Positions 24,491-31,686 of a DNA stretch of 31,686 nucleotides are shown here, in pieces. This DNA is from an uncultured Muribaculaceae bacterium (lineage in GTDB: Bacteria > Bacteroidota > Bacteroidia > Bacteroidales > Muribaculaceae). The stretch's first letter is position 1. Every line of letters begins with the position of its first letter. Below the pieces are notes generated by a model. The model was not told where the DNA came from and did not search any database. It saw only the letters and a program-made list of their open reading frames with translations. Position numbers and translations under genes: made by a program. The stretch lies in assembly GCA_910587545.1 (NCBI GenBank), contig CAJUMI010000026.1, positions 1 through 31,686 of the forward strand, given 5' to 3'.

Positions 24491-25447
24491 ATGAAAAGTT
24501 TCCTATACGGATCAATCGCTGTAGTGTGCGGCCTGACTGCGGCCCTTGCCGTATCATCGTGTTCATCAGTGGCTACCCGACAGAACGACAACCTGTCGGA
24601 ATGTCTCGACTCACTGGTCGCCGGCTCTAAAGGGACCGTCGGCATAGCCGTGATAACGTCAGACGGCGATACTGTCACAGCGGGCGACAGCGACATCTAT
24701 CCGCTCATGAGTGTATTCAAGCTCCATGAAGCCCTTGCCGTAGCCCGGGTGCTCGATCGTAGCAACATATCTCTCGACACCGTTATAACCATCAGGCAAG
24801 CCGATCTGTCGCCCGACACCTGGAGTCCGATGATCAAAGATTATCCCGAAGGCGATCTGACCCTTAGCGTCGGCCGTCTGATCGAATACATGCTTATCCA
24901 CAGCGACAACAATGCCAGCAATATCCTTTTTGACCGCATAGTATCGGTTGCCGAAACAGATTCAATCGTGAGCCGGTGGAATATCCCCGGATCATTCAGC
25001 CTCGCATACACTGAGCGACAGATGCAGGCCGACCACGACCTCAGCTATCGCAACACCTCATCGCCGCTTGCATGCGCCGCCCTTATCAACCGCGTTTTCA
25101 CCGACTCCCTTGTGTCGGCCGACAAGCAATCTGCAATCCGCGAACTGCTCGGGCGATGCAGCAGCGCGCCGGGACGTATCGCAGCGGCTGTCGCTGAAAT
25201 CCCCGGAGCCAAACTCTATCACCGCACGGGCAGCGGCTACACCAACGAGCGGGGCGAAATATGCGCGGTCAACGACGTCGCGTATATCGAACTGACCGAC
25301 GGACGATCGATCGCCTTGGCGGTGCTCACAAAGGATTTTCCCGGCCGACAGGAAGATGCCGATGCCCGTATCGCTGAAATATGCCGGAGCATATTGTCGC
25401 GGCTGCAACATTCCGGCGGGGCAGACGGTTATAAAAAAGACCGCTGA
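24491..25447 (+). CDS. Class A beta-lactamase, CfxA-like (subclass A2), predicted lipoprotein
   Basis: A 318-residue serine beta-lactamase that would hydrolyse beta-lactam antibiotics in the periplasm. Key residues are the SxxK motif S74-V-F-K77, S138-D-N, the omega-loop Glu E175 in AYTERQMQADH, and the third box R245-T-G in HRTGSGY. Segments such as TWSPMIKDYPEGDLTLSV, HSDNNASNILFD and NDVAYIEL match the Bacteroidetes CfxA/CblA group closely. Two features differ from the usual: Arg replaces Lys in the KTG box, and the N-terminus has a lipobox VSSC, predicting membrane anchoring. It has its own -7 element. No transposon or mobilisation gene flanks it and its base use resembles its neighbours, so it looks like a resident chromosomal enzyme. 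Activity spectrum cannot be read from the sequence. Confidence 0.92.
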   Translation: MKSFLYGSIAVVCGLTAALAVSSCSSVATRQNDNLSECLDSLVAGSKGTVGIAVITSDGDTVTAGDSDIYPLMSVFKLHEALAVARVLDRSNISLDTVITIRQADLSPDTWSPMIKDYPEGDLTLSVGRLIEYMLIHSDNNASNILFDRIVSVAETDSIVSRWNIPGSFSLAYTERQMQADHDLSYRNTSSPLACAALINRVFTDSLVSADKQSAIRELLGRCSSAPGRIAAAVAEIPGAKLYHRTGSGYTNERGEICAVNDVAYIELTDGRSIALAVLTKDFPGRQEDADARIAEICRSILSRLQHSGGADGYKKDR

Positions 25448-25485
25448 AAGCGACTCTACGGTCTTATAAACAAACCCCAACCGCC

Positions 25486-26691
25486 ATGCGACCGATAATC
25501 ACCCACTTCACTGACGACGATCTCTATAAATTCACAATGTGCTGCGCCGTGATACAGAACTATCCGCGCACACAGGTCAAATATCACTTCACCGACCGCG
25601 ACAATACAGTCTATCCCGACGGCTTCGCCGAAGCTCTGCGCCTGCAAATCAGGATGCTCGAGGACCTTGTCATCACAGACGAGGAGATCGACTTCATGAA
25701 ACGCAGGTGTCCCTACATTCCCTCATGGTTCTACAGTTTCCTCAAGGGCTACCGCTACGACAGCCGCTGCGTAAAGATCGATCAGGATAAGTCGGGACGC
25801 CTTCACATAGAGTTCGAGGGGTCATGGAGCAACACGATATTTCTCGAGGTCAAGGTGCTCGCGATCGTCTCTGAACTCTACTACATGATGACCGGCGAGG
25901 CTGACAGCCTCGACTACGACCATTATTACACAGTCTCACGGCGTAAAGCCGAACGATTGGTCGACGCCGGATGTGAGTTCAGCGATTTCGGCACACGCCG
26001 CCGCGCGTCATTCGCCGCTCAGGACACTGCCGTACGCGCTATGTCACGGTATCAGGCCGAAAATCCCGGACCGGGCCGTTTTGCCGGCACAAGTAACGTC
26101 TATCTGGCCATGAAATATGACCTCACGCCTATTGGCACAATGGCCCACGAGCTGATCTGCGCCATAGCCGGCATGTACGGTCCACTCATGGCCAATTACA
26201 TCGCCATGAAGACATGGGCCAACACCTACCGCGGCGCACTCGGCACCTTTCTCTACGACACTTACCGCTGGCGTATATTCAGCCTCAACTTCTCGGAAGA
26301 CTACGCCAACATGTTCAAAGGTCTGCGCGTTGACAGCGGCGACAACTTCCGCCAGCTCGACCTTATAGCCGAGAAATACCGAAGTCTCAACATCGATCCG
26401 CGATCGAAGCAGGTTGTATTCAGCAACGCCCTCGACGTCGACAGTGCCATAGCCGTCAACCGTTATGCCGCCGACAGATGCAAGCCGTCATTCGGCATCG
26501 GCACCCACTTCACCAATGATTTCCCCGGCATCATACCGCGCAACATCGTCATCAAGCTGACCGACGTCAAGATCACAGAGTCGTGGCCATTTTACTCTCA
26601 GACATGCAAACTGAGCGAAGACTCCGGCAAATACGCCGGCGATCCGGCCACGGTGAAGCGTTTTCTCGAAACACTCCGCATCACAGAATAA
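25486..26691 (+). CDS. pncB: Nicotinate phosphoribosyltransferase
   Basis: A 401-residue cytoplasmic enzyme that converts nicotinate and PRPP to nicotinate mononucleotide in the NAD salvage pathway. Diagnostic segments are DDLYKFTMCCAVIQNYP at the N-terminus, FSDFGTRRRASFAAQD, GTSNVYLAMKYDLTPIGTMAHE with the phosphorylated-His equivalent H221, LRVDSGDNF, and FGIGTHFTND near the phosphate-binding loop. Length and motif spacing agree with the bacterial PncB group. It starts 38 nt after the beta-lactamase and 9 nt before the nitroreductase, all on the plus strand, so it may share a transcript with either. Identification is secure. Confidence 0.96.
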   Translation: MRPIITHFTDDDLYKFTMCCAVIQNYPRTQVKYHFTDRDNTVYPDGFAEALRLQIRMLEDLVITDEEIDFMKRRCPYIPSWFYSFLKGYRYDSRCVKIDQDKSGRLHIEFEGSWSNTIFLEVKVLAIVSELYYMMTGEADSLDYDHYYTVSRRKAERLVDAGCEFSDFGTRRRASFAAQDTAVRAMSRYQAENPGPGRFAGTSNVYLAMKYDLTPIGTMAHELICAIAGMYGPLMANYIAMKTWANTYRGALGTFLYDTYRWRIFSLNFSEDYANMFKGLRVDSGDNFRQLDLIAEKYRSLNIDPRSKQVVFSNALDVDSAIAVNRYAADRCKPSFGIGTHFTNDFPGIIPRNIVIKLTDVKITESWPFYSQTCKLSEDSGKYAGDPATVKRFLETLRITE

Positions 26692-26700
26692 TCATCGCTT

Positions 26701-27495
26701 ATGAACATCATAGAAGCTATCCGAGAGCGGCGATCGGTCCGCAGCTACAACGGCCAGCCGCTCTCACGGGCGGCAACAGTCGAAATCGAAAAAGCCATAG
26801 CAGAAACCACCGATCCATTTGGTGGAGCCATAACAGTGAGACTCGGCGAATTCGATCTCAGCGACGGTTTCAGACCGGGGACCTACGGCGTTATCAAGGG
26901 GGCGACCACCTATTTCATGATCGCAGCCGCCGACACCGCAGCTACTGATCTGAGCATCGGTTTTGTATTCGAGCAAATAGTGCTCAGAGCATGGCAGCTC
27001 GGCCTAGGAACATGCTGGATCGGCGGAACATTCAGAAACACCGACTTCAACCGGCTGTCAGGGTCATGGCCCGAGGGTCAGAAGCTACGCATAGTCAGCC
27101 CTGTCGGCATCGCCGACAGGCTGACCGTCAGAGAGAAGATAATGCGTGCGGCCGTAGGTGGCGACCGGCGCAAACCCTTTGAAAAACTCTTTTTCGAAGG
27201 TGATTTCTCAACACCGCTGCCGGCCGACAACCGCTACGGGCAGTCTCTTGAGATGCTCAGACTCGCGCCATCATCAACCAACTCACAGCCCTGGCGCGCC
27301 CTTGTGTCAGATGCGACTGTCCATTTCTACTATACTCCCAAGAGCCGACTGTCGTTGATCGACTGCGGAATAGGCCTGTGTCACTTTTACGAGACAGAGA
27401 GGTTCTACAGCCACGAAGGCTGCTTCTTCACCGCCGACAATCCGCCGGCCGCCACGACATCCCTGAAATATCTCCTCTCCTACCACCGTCAATAA
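26701..27495 (+). CDS. Nitroreductase-family flavoprotein
   Basis: A 264-residue cytoplasmic protein of the nitroreductase superfamily, in the two-lobed form with a C-terminal repeat of the fold (PF14512-like). The N-terminus ERRSVRSYNGQPL is the usual FMN-phosphate-binding motif (R10, R11, S12, R14). The middle has AWQLGLGTCWIGGTF, and the second lobe has LAPSSTNSQPWRALV. Such enzymes bind FMN and reduce nitro compounds or other substrates with NAD(P)H; the physiological substrate is usually unknown. It follows pncB by 9 nt, which may reflect co-transcription with NAD salvage. Confidence 0.88.
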   Translation: MNIIEAIRERRSVRSYNGQPLSRAATVEIEKAIAETTDPFGGAITVRLGEFDLSDGFRPGTYGVIKGATTYFMIAAADTAATDLSIGFVFEQIVLRAWQLGLGTCWIGGTFRNTDFNRLSGSWPEGQKLRIVSPVGIADRLTVREKIMRAAVGGDRRKPFEKLFFEGDFSTPLPADNRYGQSLEMLRLAPSSTNSQPWRALVSDATVHFYYTPKSRLSLIDCGIGLCHFYETERFYSHEGCFFTADNPPAATTSLKYLLSYHRQ

Positions 27496-27540
27496 CGATT
27501 CGACAAACAAGCAATACTTGACAACCGTACAGACGATTTT

Positions 27541-27572
27541 TTTGCATTGCGCCGGACTTATTTGTAAATTTG
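27541..27572 (+). promoter_or_regulatory. Complete Bacteroidetes promoter for the GDPD-EEP gene
   Basis: TTTG (27541-27544), a 20-nt spacer and TAAATTTG (27565-27572) match the consensus TTTG-N19-21-TAnnTTTG. Transcription should begin about 7 nt downstream, giving a leader of roughly 45 nt before the ATG at 27624. This is the best promoter in the window. Confidence 0.8.
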
Positions 27573-27623
27573 CCTTTGTCAGTATGACAAGTACAATTGT
27601 TTCAACTTATAGAAAGTCCACAT

Positions 27624-29105
27624 ATGTTATCAAACAAGCTCTTAAACTCGGTATTATTGTCAATCATGCTGACGGCCACACTTTCTGCCGCCGCCGGTCG
27701 GCCGCAGATCGTCGCCCACCGCGGTTATTGGAAAGCCGAAGGATCGGCCCAGAACTCCATACGCGCCCTTGTCAAAGCCGACTCCGTTGGCGCAGATGCC
27801 GTCGAACTCGATGTATGGATCTCTGCCGACAGCGTGCTCTATGTCAACCATGATCCCGATTTCGGGGGTATCGTTATCGAAAAATCAAATTCCAAAGTCC
27901 TCGACAAGCTGCGCCTTGCCAACGGCGAACAACTGCCGACCCTCGACAGCTATCTCGAGACTGCCAAAGGTCTAAGACCCGACATTGTCCTCGAGGTAAA
28001 GACCCACTCCGACCCGCTCCGCGAGGATCTGGCCGTGGCGATGATAATCGATATGATAGCCGAGAAAGGCCTTACAGACCGCACATCCTATATCACCTTC
28101 TCCCGCAACTCGTTTGACAATCTTGTGGCCATGTGCGGGCGTCAGGTGCAGTTCCTGTCAGCCACCGACCCCGACATGCTCCGCAACATCGGCGGCACGG
28201 GAGCCGACTACCATATCAGCGCCTACCGCGCGAATCCCGACTGGATCAAACGCCTCCATGACCTCGGCCTGACCGCCAACATATGGACGGTCAACTCGCC
28301 GGCCGACATACAGTGGTGTATCGAACATGACGCAGATTATATAACCACCGACGAGCCCGAACTTGCCATGCAGCTCGTCGATAAGGCCTTCGCTCCCCGC
28401 CGGATGACAATAATGACCTATAATCTCCGCTTCGGCGAGCTTGCCGACATGGACCGCCTATCCGCCGAGATAAAGAAATATGATCCCGACTTCGTCGCCA
28501 TCCAGGAAGTAGATGTCAATTTCGACCGTGCGGCCGCTAAGCTCAACCGCGGCCTCAACTATGTCAACGAACTCGCCGTGCGCACCGGACTCTTCGGCTA
28601 CTACGGCCGCGCCATAAATGTCGGCAAGGGATATTACGGTGTCGGCATCCTTTCGCGCTATCCGGCCGAAAAGATCGAAAAATTCGAACTGCCCAACCCC
28701 GAAAACGGCGAGCAGCGTGTGATGCTCGCCGGCACGTTCGAACTTCCGGGTCATAAATTTGTCTTCGCTTCGACCCACTTCGACTATCTCGACCATAACA
28801 CACGCAAGCTCCAGGCCCAATATGTGGTCGACCGGCTCACACACATGCCCTATCCAGCGGTGCTCGCCGGTGACTTCAACGCCACTCTCGGCCAGATCTA
28901 TATCGAGACTATCCGCTCGCGCATGAAAGACCTGACCAACAACCGCAAGACATGGCCGGCCGACAAACCGAAGGAAAAAATCGATTTCATCTTCGCCTAT
29001 CCGCCCCAGGATTTCGAACTGAAGTCATGCACCGTGCCCGAGCCTTCTAAAAAATCACCGTCAGACCATCTCCCTGTCATATCCGACATAATCGTAAAAT
29101 TTTGA
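27624..29105 (+). CDS. GDPD-EEP fusion phosphodiesterase, exported
   Basis: A 493-residue exported protein with two hydrolase domains. The ATG at 27624 gives a clean signal peptide (about 1-24, LSAAA); a TTG-started version from 27597 only adds nine residues before it. Residues about 28-255 form a glycerophosphodiester phosphodiesterase domain, with VAHRGYW (H32), AVELDVW, NHDPDF, LEVKTH, and IWTVNSPADIQWCIEHDADYITTDEP. From M261 an endonuclease/exonuclease/phosphatase domain follows, with MTYNLRF, VAIQEVD, STHFDYLDH, AGDFNA and a C-terminal SDHLPV. The likely work is breakdown of phosphodiester compounds in the periplasm, for example glycerophosphodiesters; the second domain could act on a sphingolipid, inositol phosphate or nucleic acid. 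CobW follows 12 nt later. Confidence 0.9.
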   Translation: MLSNKLLNSVLLSIMLTATLSAAAGRPQIVAHRGYWKAEGSAQNSIRALVKADSVGADAVELDVWISADSVLYVNHDPDFGGIVIEKSNSKVLDKLRLANGEQLPTLDSYLETAKGLRPDIVLEVKTHSDPLREDLAVAMIIDMIAEKGLTDRTSYITFSRNSFDNLVAMCGRQVQFLSATDPDMLRNIGGTGADYHISAYRANPDWIKRLHDLGLTANIWTVNSPADIQWCIEHDADYITTDEPELAMQLVDKAFAPRRMTIMTYNLRFGELADMDRLSAEIKKYDPDFVAIQEVDVNFDRAAAKLNRGLNYVNELAVRTGLFGYYGRAINVGKGYYGVGILSRYPAEKIEKFELPNPENGEQRVMLAGTFELPGHKFVFASTHFDYLDHNTRKLQAQYVVDRLTHMPYPAVLAGDFNATLGQIYIETIRSRMKDLTNNRKTWPADKPKEKIDFIFAYPPQDFELKSCTVPEPSKKSPSDHLPVISDIIVKF

Positions 29106-29117
29106 TCATATTCCCCT

Positions 29118-30389
29118 ATGACTACAAAAAAAGAAACTCCGGTCCTGCTGCTGACCGGCTATCTCGGCAGCGGCAAGACAACTCTCCTCAACCATATTCT
29201 TTCCAACCGCAGCGGCATCCGCTTCGCCGTTATTGTCAATGACATCGGCGAGGTCAACATCGATGCCTCGCTCATCCAGAAAGGCGGTGTCGTCGGTCAG
29301 GATCAGTCATCCGACGACCTTGTGGCGCTTCAGAACGGTTGCATCTGCTGTACGCTGCAGATGGATCTTGTCAAACAGCTCAGCGACCTCATCGCCTCGC
29401 AGCGCTTCGACTACATCGTCATCGAGGCAAGCGGCATATGCGAGCCCGCACCGATAGCACAGACCATATCATCGATGCGCATAATGGACGACCGGTACAC
29501 CGCCAGGGGCATACCGCGCCTCGACTGTATCGTCACCGTTGTCGACGCTCTGCGTATGCGCGACGAATTCGGCTGCGGCGAGCAGCTCTCGCGGTCCGGT
29601 CTCGGCGAGGACGACATCGAAAATCTGATCATCGAACAGATCGAGTTCTGTAACAACATACTGCTCAACAAAATCTCAGAAGTCACCGCCGAAGAAGCAG
29701 GACGCATCCGCGCCATCATCCGCGCCATACAGCCCAAGGCGCGCATAATCGAATGTGACTACGCCGACGTGGCGCTCGACGACATAGTCGACACCCGAAT
29801 GTTCGACTTCGAGAGCGTCGCCACTTCGGCCGCCTGGGTACACGAGATCGAGCGCGCCGTCAGCGCAGAAGAAGAGGAAGAAGCCCGGCATCACCATCAC
29901 CACGGACACGACCATCATCATGACCATCACGAAGATCACGACCACGATCCCGAACACTGCCACGACGAGCACTGCCCCTGTCACCACCATCATCACGGTC
30001 ACGGCAAGGGTGAGGCCGAAGAATACGGCATACAGACGTTTGTCTACTACCGCCGGCCGGCCTTCGATCTCCATAAATTCGACCGTTTCCTCGCTCAGAA
30101 ATGGCCTGCTGACATAATCCGCGCCAAAGGAATCGTATATTTCAAGCACAACACCGACATGTCGTTCCTTTTCGAACAGGCCGGCCGTCAGAAGAAACTT
30201 ACCGAGTCGGGCTACTGGTATGCCACGGCTCCCGAGGAAGAACTGATAGCCCTGATGCAGCGCGAACCGGGTCTGATGCGTGACTGGGACGAGAAATACG
30301 GTGACCGTATGATAAAACTCGTCATCATCGGCCAGCATCTCGACCGCGCGGCCATCACCGCAGCCCTCGACGACTGTCTTGCCGACTGA
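29118..30389 (+). CDS. COG0523 (CobW/YjiA/ZNG1-type) metal-chaperone GTPase with His-rich segment
   Basis: A 423-residue cytoplasmic G3E GTPase. Motifs: G-loop GYLGSGKTT (14-22), the metal-binding CICC box (C75, C77, C78), VIEASGICEP, and LLNKIS as the guanine-specificity motif. A long histidine-rich stretch (about residues 258-297), interrupted by Asp, Glu and three Cys, separates the GTPase domain from a CobW C-terminal domain (FVYYRRPAFDLHKFDRFLAQKWPADIIRAKGIVYF). His-rich members of COG0523 are usually zinc-linked, acting as zinc chaperones or stores. No cobalamin genes are nearby and a cobalt role is less likely. Zinc-dependent regulation was not evident upstream. It lies 12 nt after the GDPD-EEP gene. 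Confidence 0.9.
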   Translation: MTTKKETPVLLLTGYLGSGKTTLLNHILSNRSGIRFAVIVNDIGEVNIDASLIQKGGVVGQDQSSDDLVALQNGCICCTLQMDLVKQLSDLIASQRFDYIVIEASGICEPAPIAQTISSMRIMDDRYTARGIPRLDCIVTVVDALRMRDEFGCGEQLSRSGLGEDDIENLIIEQIEFCNNILLNKISEVTAEEAGRIRAIIRAIQPKARIIECDYADVALDDIVDTRMFDFESVATSAAWVHEIERAVSAEEEEEARHHHHHGHDHHHDHHEDHDHDPEHCHDEHCPCHHHHHGHGKGEAEEYGIQTFVYYRRPAFDLHKFDRFLAQKWPADIIRAKGIVYFKHNTDMSFLFEQAGRQKKLTESGYWYATAPEEELIALMQREPGLMRDWDEKYGDRMIKLVIIGQHLDRAAITAALDDCLAD

Positions 30390-30455
30390 CCGCCCGCACA
30401 ACCGTCTCTCCCCGTAAAATTATATATCATTTTTATTAATCCTAAATCCTTTACA

Positions 30456-31172
30456 ATGAAGAAGTATTTAGCAGAGATGATCGGTACGTTTGTACTGACT
30501 CTTATGGGTTGCGGAAGCGCAATCTTCGCCGGCATCGGACTCGGCACAACAGGCTATGGCGTCAGCACTCTCGGCGTCGCATTTGCATTCGGTCTGTCAG
30601 TAATCGCCATGGCCTACACCATAGGCAACATCTCAGGCTGCCATATCAACCCGGCTATCACACTCAGCGTCTGGGCCAACGGACGCATGAAATCGGGAGA
30701 AGCGCTCGGCTACATGCTCTTCCAGGTCATCGGTGCGATCATTGCATCGGCCGTGCTCTACGTGCTGGTACACACAGGCAATGAGGCCGGCGTGGAAGCC
30801 GTGTTCAACAGCACGACCACAACCGGAGCCAACTTGTATATGGAAGGCAACCTTGTCCCGGCTCTGATCGCCGAGATTGTTTTCACATTCATCTTCGTCC
30901 TTGTTGTCCTCGGCTCCACAGACTCCAAGAAGGGCGCAGGCGCATTCGCAGGACTTGCAATAGGTCTGACTCTCGTACTCGTCCATATTGTCTGCATTCC
31001 TATTACAGGCACCTCTGTCAACCCTGCCCGCTCGATCGGTCCGGCTATCTTCGCCGCCATCGAGGGCAACAGCACTCCGCTCTCCCAGCTCTGGCTCTTC
31101 ATTGTAGCTCCGTTTATTGGTGCGCTCCTGAGCTCGGCAGCCTGGAATGCCATCAAATCTGCCAAAGACTGA
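30456..31172 (+). CDS. aqpZ: Aquaporin Z (water channel)
   Basis: A 238-residue inner-membrane MIP-family channel with six hydrophobic segments. Both half-helix motifs are present: INPAIT (N65-P-A) and SVNPARS (N189-P-A). The selectivity-filter residues are F45, H177, T186 and R192, with the spacing found in water-selective AqpZ; glycerol facilitators have a Gly in place of the His and a larger pore. The product would move water across the cytoplasmic membrane. It lies 66 nt after the CobW gene with AT-rich sequence between, so it may have its own promoter, though no TAnnTTTG box was seen. A terminator lies at 31269-31312. Confidence 0.94.
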   Translation: MKKYLAEMIGTFVLTLMGCGSAIFAGIGLGTTGYGVSTLGVAFAFGLSVIAMAYTIGNISGCHINPAITLSVWANGRMKSGEALGYMLFQVIGAIIASAVLYVLVHTGNEAGVEAVFNSTTTTGANLYMEGNLVPALIAEIVFTFIFVLVVLGSTDSKKGAGAFAGLAIGLTLVLVHIVCIPITGTSVNPARSIGPAIFAAIEGNSTPLSQLWLFIVAPFIGALLSSAAWNAIKSAKD

Positions 31173-31268
31173 CAACCGCACTTCCCAACAAAAAAGTCGC
31201 CGAATTCAATCGAGAGCACTGAAATAGCAAGTATTTTCAGTCCTCTCTGACCAGGCGCCGAAAGTCAA

Positions 31269-31312
31269 GAACTTGCCAAGTCCTCATCAGGGGATCTGGC
31301 AAGTTCTCTTTT
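31269..31312 (+). terminator. Terminator downstream of aqpZ
   Basis: GAACTTGCCA (31269-31278) pairs perfectly with TGGCAAGTTC (31297-31306), followed by TCTTTT. It lies 97 nt after the aqpZ stop, with another weaker hairpin in between. Confidence 0.8.
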
Positions 31313-31606
31313 GGGCCAGTCAACTACCTAAGCCATCGAATTGTAGGGACGTGATGATGACAGTCTAACAAAATCATGAAAAAAATATCCGATTGGTCCG
31401 ATCCGCCCGACAGCGCGTTTGCAGCGCCTATGCTGCATGTATTTTGGCTCGATAACGGTTTCACACCGATGATACGTCACGACAGCCGGCTGCCTCGAAT
31501 CCACATCCATACCCGCTGTACGCCCGCCGTGCCCCACCCGTTTCATACCACATGGATATGAGTGAAAAAACTATGATGTATTGGCATTACTATCTGCAAC
31601 AAAAAA

Positions 31607-31631
31607 GGTCTCGGCAGTTATTACCGAGACC
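31607..31631 (-). terminator. Intrinsic terminator after tRNA-Glu
   Basis: GGTCTCGG (31607-31614) pairs with CCGAGACC (31624-31631) around a 9-nt loop. On the minus strand the stem is followed by six T residues, and it begins 5 nt past the 3' end of the tRNA, so it terminates the tRNA transcript. Confidence 0.85.
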
Positions 31632-31635
31632 ATAG

Positions 31636-31686
31636 TAGCCCATAGGAGAATCGAACTCCTCTTTCAAGAATGAAAATCTTGCGTCC
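31636..31686 (-). tRNA. tRNA-Glu (UUC), partial at the window edge
   Basis: Read on the minus strand, the visible part holds the end of the D-arm region, an anticodon stem CAAGA/TCTTG with loop TTTTCAT (anticodon TTC, reading GAA), a T-arm AGGAG-TTCGATT-CTCCT, and the 3' acceptor strand ATGGGCT plus discriminator A. No CCA is encoded. The 5' acceptor strand and most of the D-arm lie beyond the window, so folding cannot be completed. Confidence 0.9.

Larger units (their letters stand above)
31173..31635. other. Non-coding region between aqpZ and tRNA-Glu
   Basis: About 460 bases with no convincing gene. It contains an imperfect hairpin around 31218-31241 (ACTGAAAT against ATTTTCAGT), the aqpZ terminator at 31269-31312, and the tRNA terminator at 31607-31631. 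Short frames of 61 and 72 codons cover 31328-31561 on opposite strands, but neither has a recognisable domain, so I left them out. Confidence 0.5.

Noticed and set aside
24491..25447. Beta-lactamase as a recently acquired mobile resistance gene
   Set aside because: No mobilisation gene, transposon end or base-composition break surrounds it; it sits between ordinary chromosomal genes.
27518..27853. Frame of 111 codons on the plus strand overlapping the start of the GDPD-EEP gene
   Set aside because: It overlaps a secure gene and its promoter, and becomes Arg-rich in the shifted frame of that gene.
29676..30401. Open frame of 241 codons on the minus strand opposite the CobW gene, with Val/Met-rich hydrophobic stretches
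   Set aside because: The hydrophobic segment is just the complement of the His codons of the metal-binding region; it is not a membrane protein.
31328..31561. Two short opposed frames (61 and 72 codons) between aqpZ and tRNA-Glu
   Set aside because: No domain, no clear promoter and mutual overlap; neither can be separated from chance.
1..31686. CRISPR arrays, insertion sequences, integrases or phage genes
   Set aside because: No regularly spaced repeats, transposase or integrase frames, or terminal inverted repeats were seen on reading both strands.

Overview
This 31.7 kb window looks like a chromosomal segment from a gut Bacteroidales bacterium, most likely of the Muribaculaceae (S24-7) type. 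That placement is inferred from the SusC/SusD pair, the DUF4855 and NigD-like families, the CfxA-type class A beta-lactamase, the PD40 and PorT-type outer-membrane proteins, TAnnTTTG promoter elements and the lack of strong Shine-Dalgarno sequences. No insertion sequence, phage gene, integrase or CRISPR array was seen.

Layout. (1) Positions 102-3373 (minus strand) hold a four-gene run: a LolD-type ABC ATPase, a NigD-like lipoprotein, a DUF3467 protein and cysteinyl-tRNA synthetase. (2) Positions 3754-22420 (plus strand) hold a polysaccharide utilisation locus (PUL) of about 18.7 kb. It begins with a ROK-family regulator, followed by SusC, SusD, a DUF6259-type putative glycosidase and a secreted protein of unknown family. 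After a strong hairpin come a GH3 glycosidase fused to a GxDLY/SGNH esterase, three consecutive DUF4855 proteins, and two copies of an unrecognised secreted family. The first of those two copies is broken by an internal deletion of about 308 nt. Most genes from SusD onward touch or overlap by 4 nt. A clear terminator closes the locus at 22444-22478. (3) Positions 22583-24340 hold a PD40 beta-propeller protein and a small outer-membrane beta-barrel, closed by a strong hairpin. (4) Positions 24491-27495 hold a lipoprotein class A beta-lactamase, nicotinate phosphoribosyltransferase and a nitroreductase. (5) Positions 27624-31172 hold a GDPD-EEP fusion phosphodiesterase (behind a textbook Bacteroidetes promoter), a COG0523/CobW GTPase with a long His-rich segment, and AqpZ. 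(6) The right edge carries a partial minus-strand tRNA-Glu(UUC) with its terminator.

How the genes fit together. The PUL products are almost all exported. SusC/SusD would bind and import oligosaccharides. The GH3-esterase, DUF6259 and DUF4855 proteins would cleave and deacylate the glycan. The ROK protein is the only regulator in the locus and is the obvious candidate sensor of a released sugar. Three products end in a similar Ig-like C-terminal module resembling type IX secretion (T9SS) sorting domains. Because most enzymes here belong to uncharacterised families, the substrate cannot be named from sequence. An acylated glycan is suggested only by the SGNH domain. This locus is the best candidate for undescribed biology in the window.
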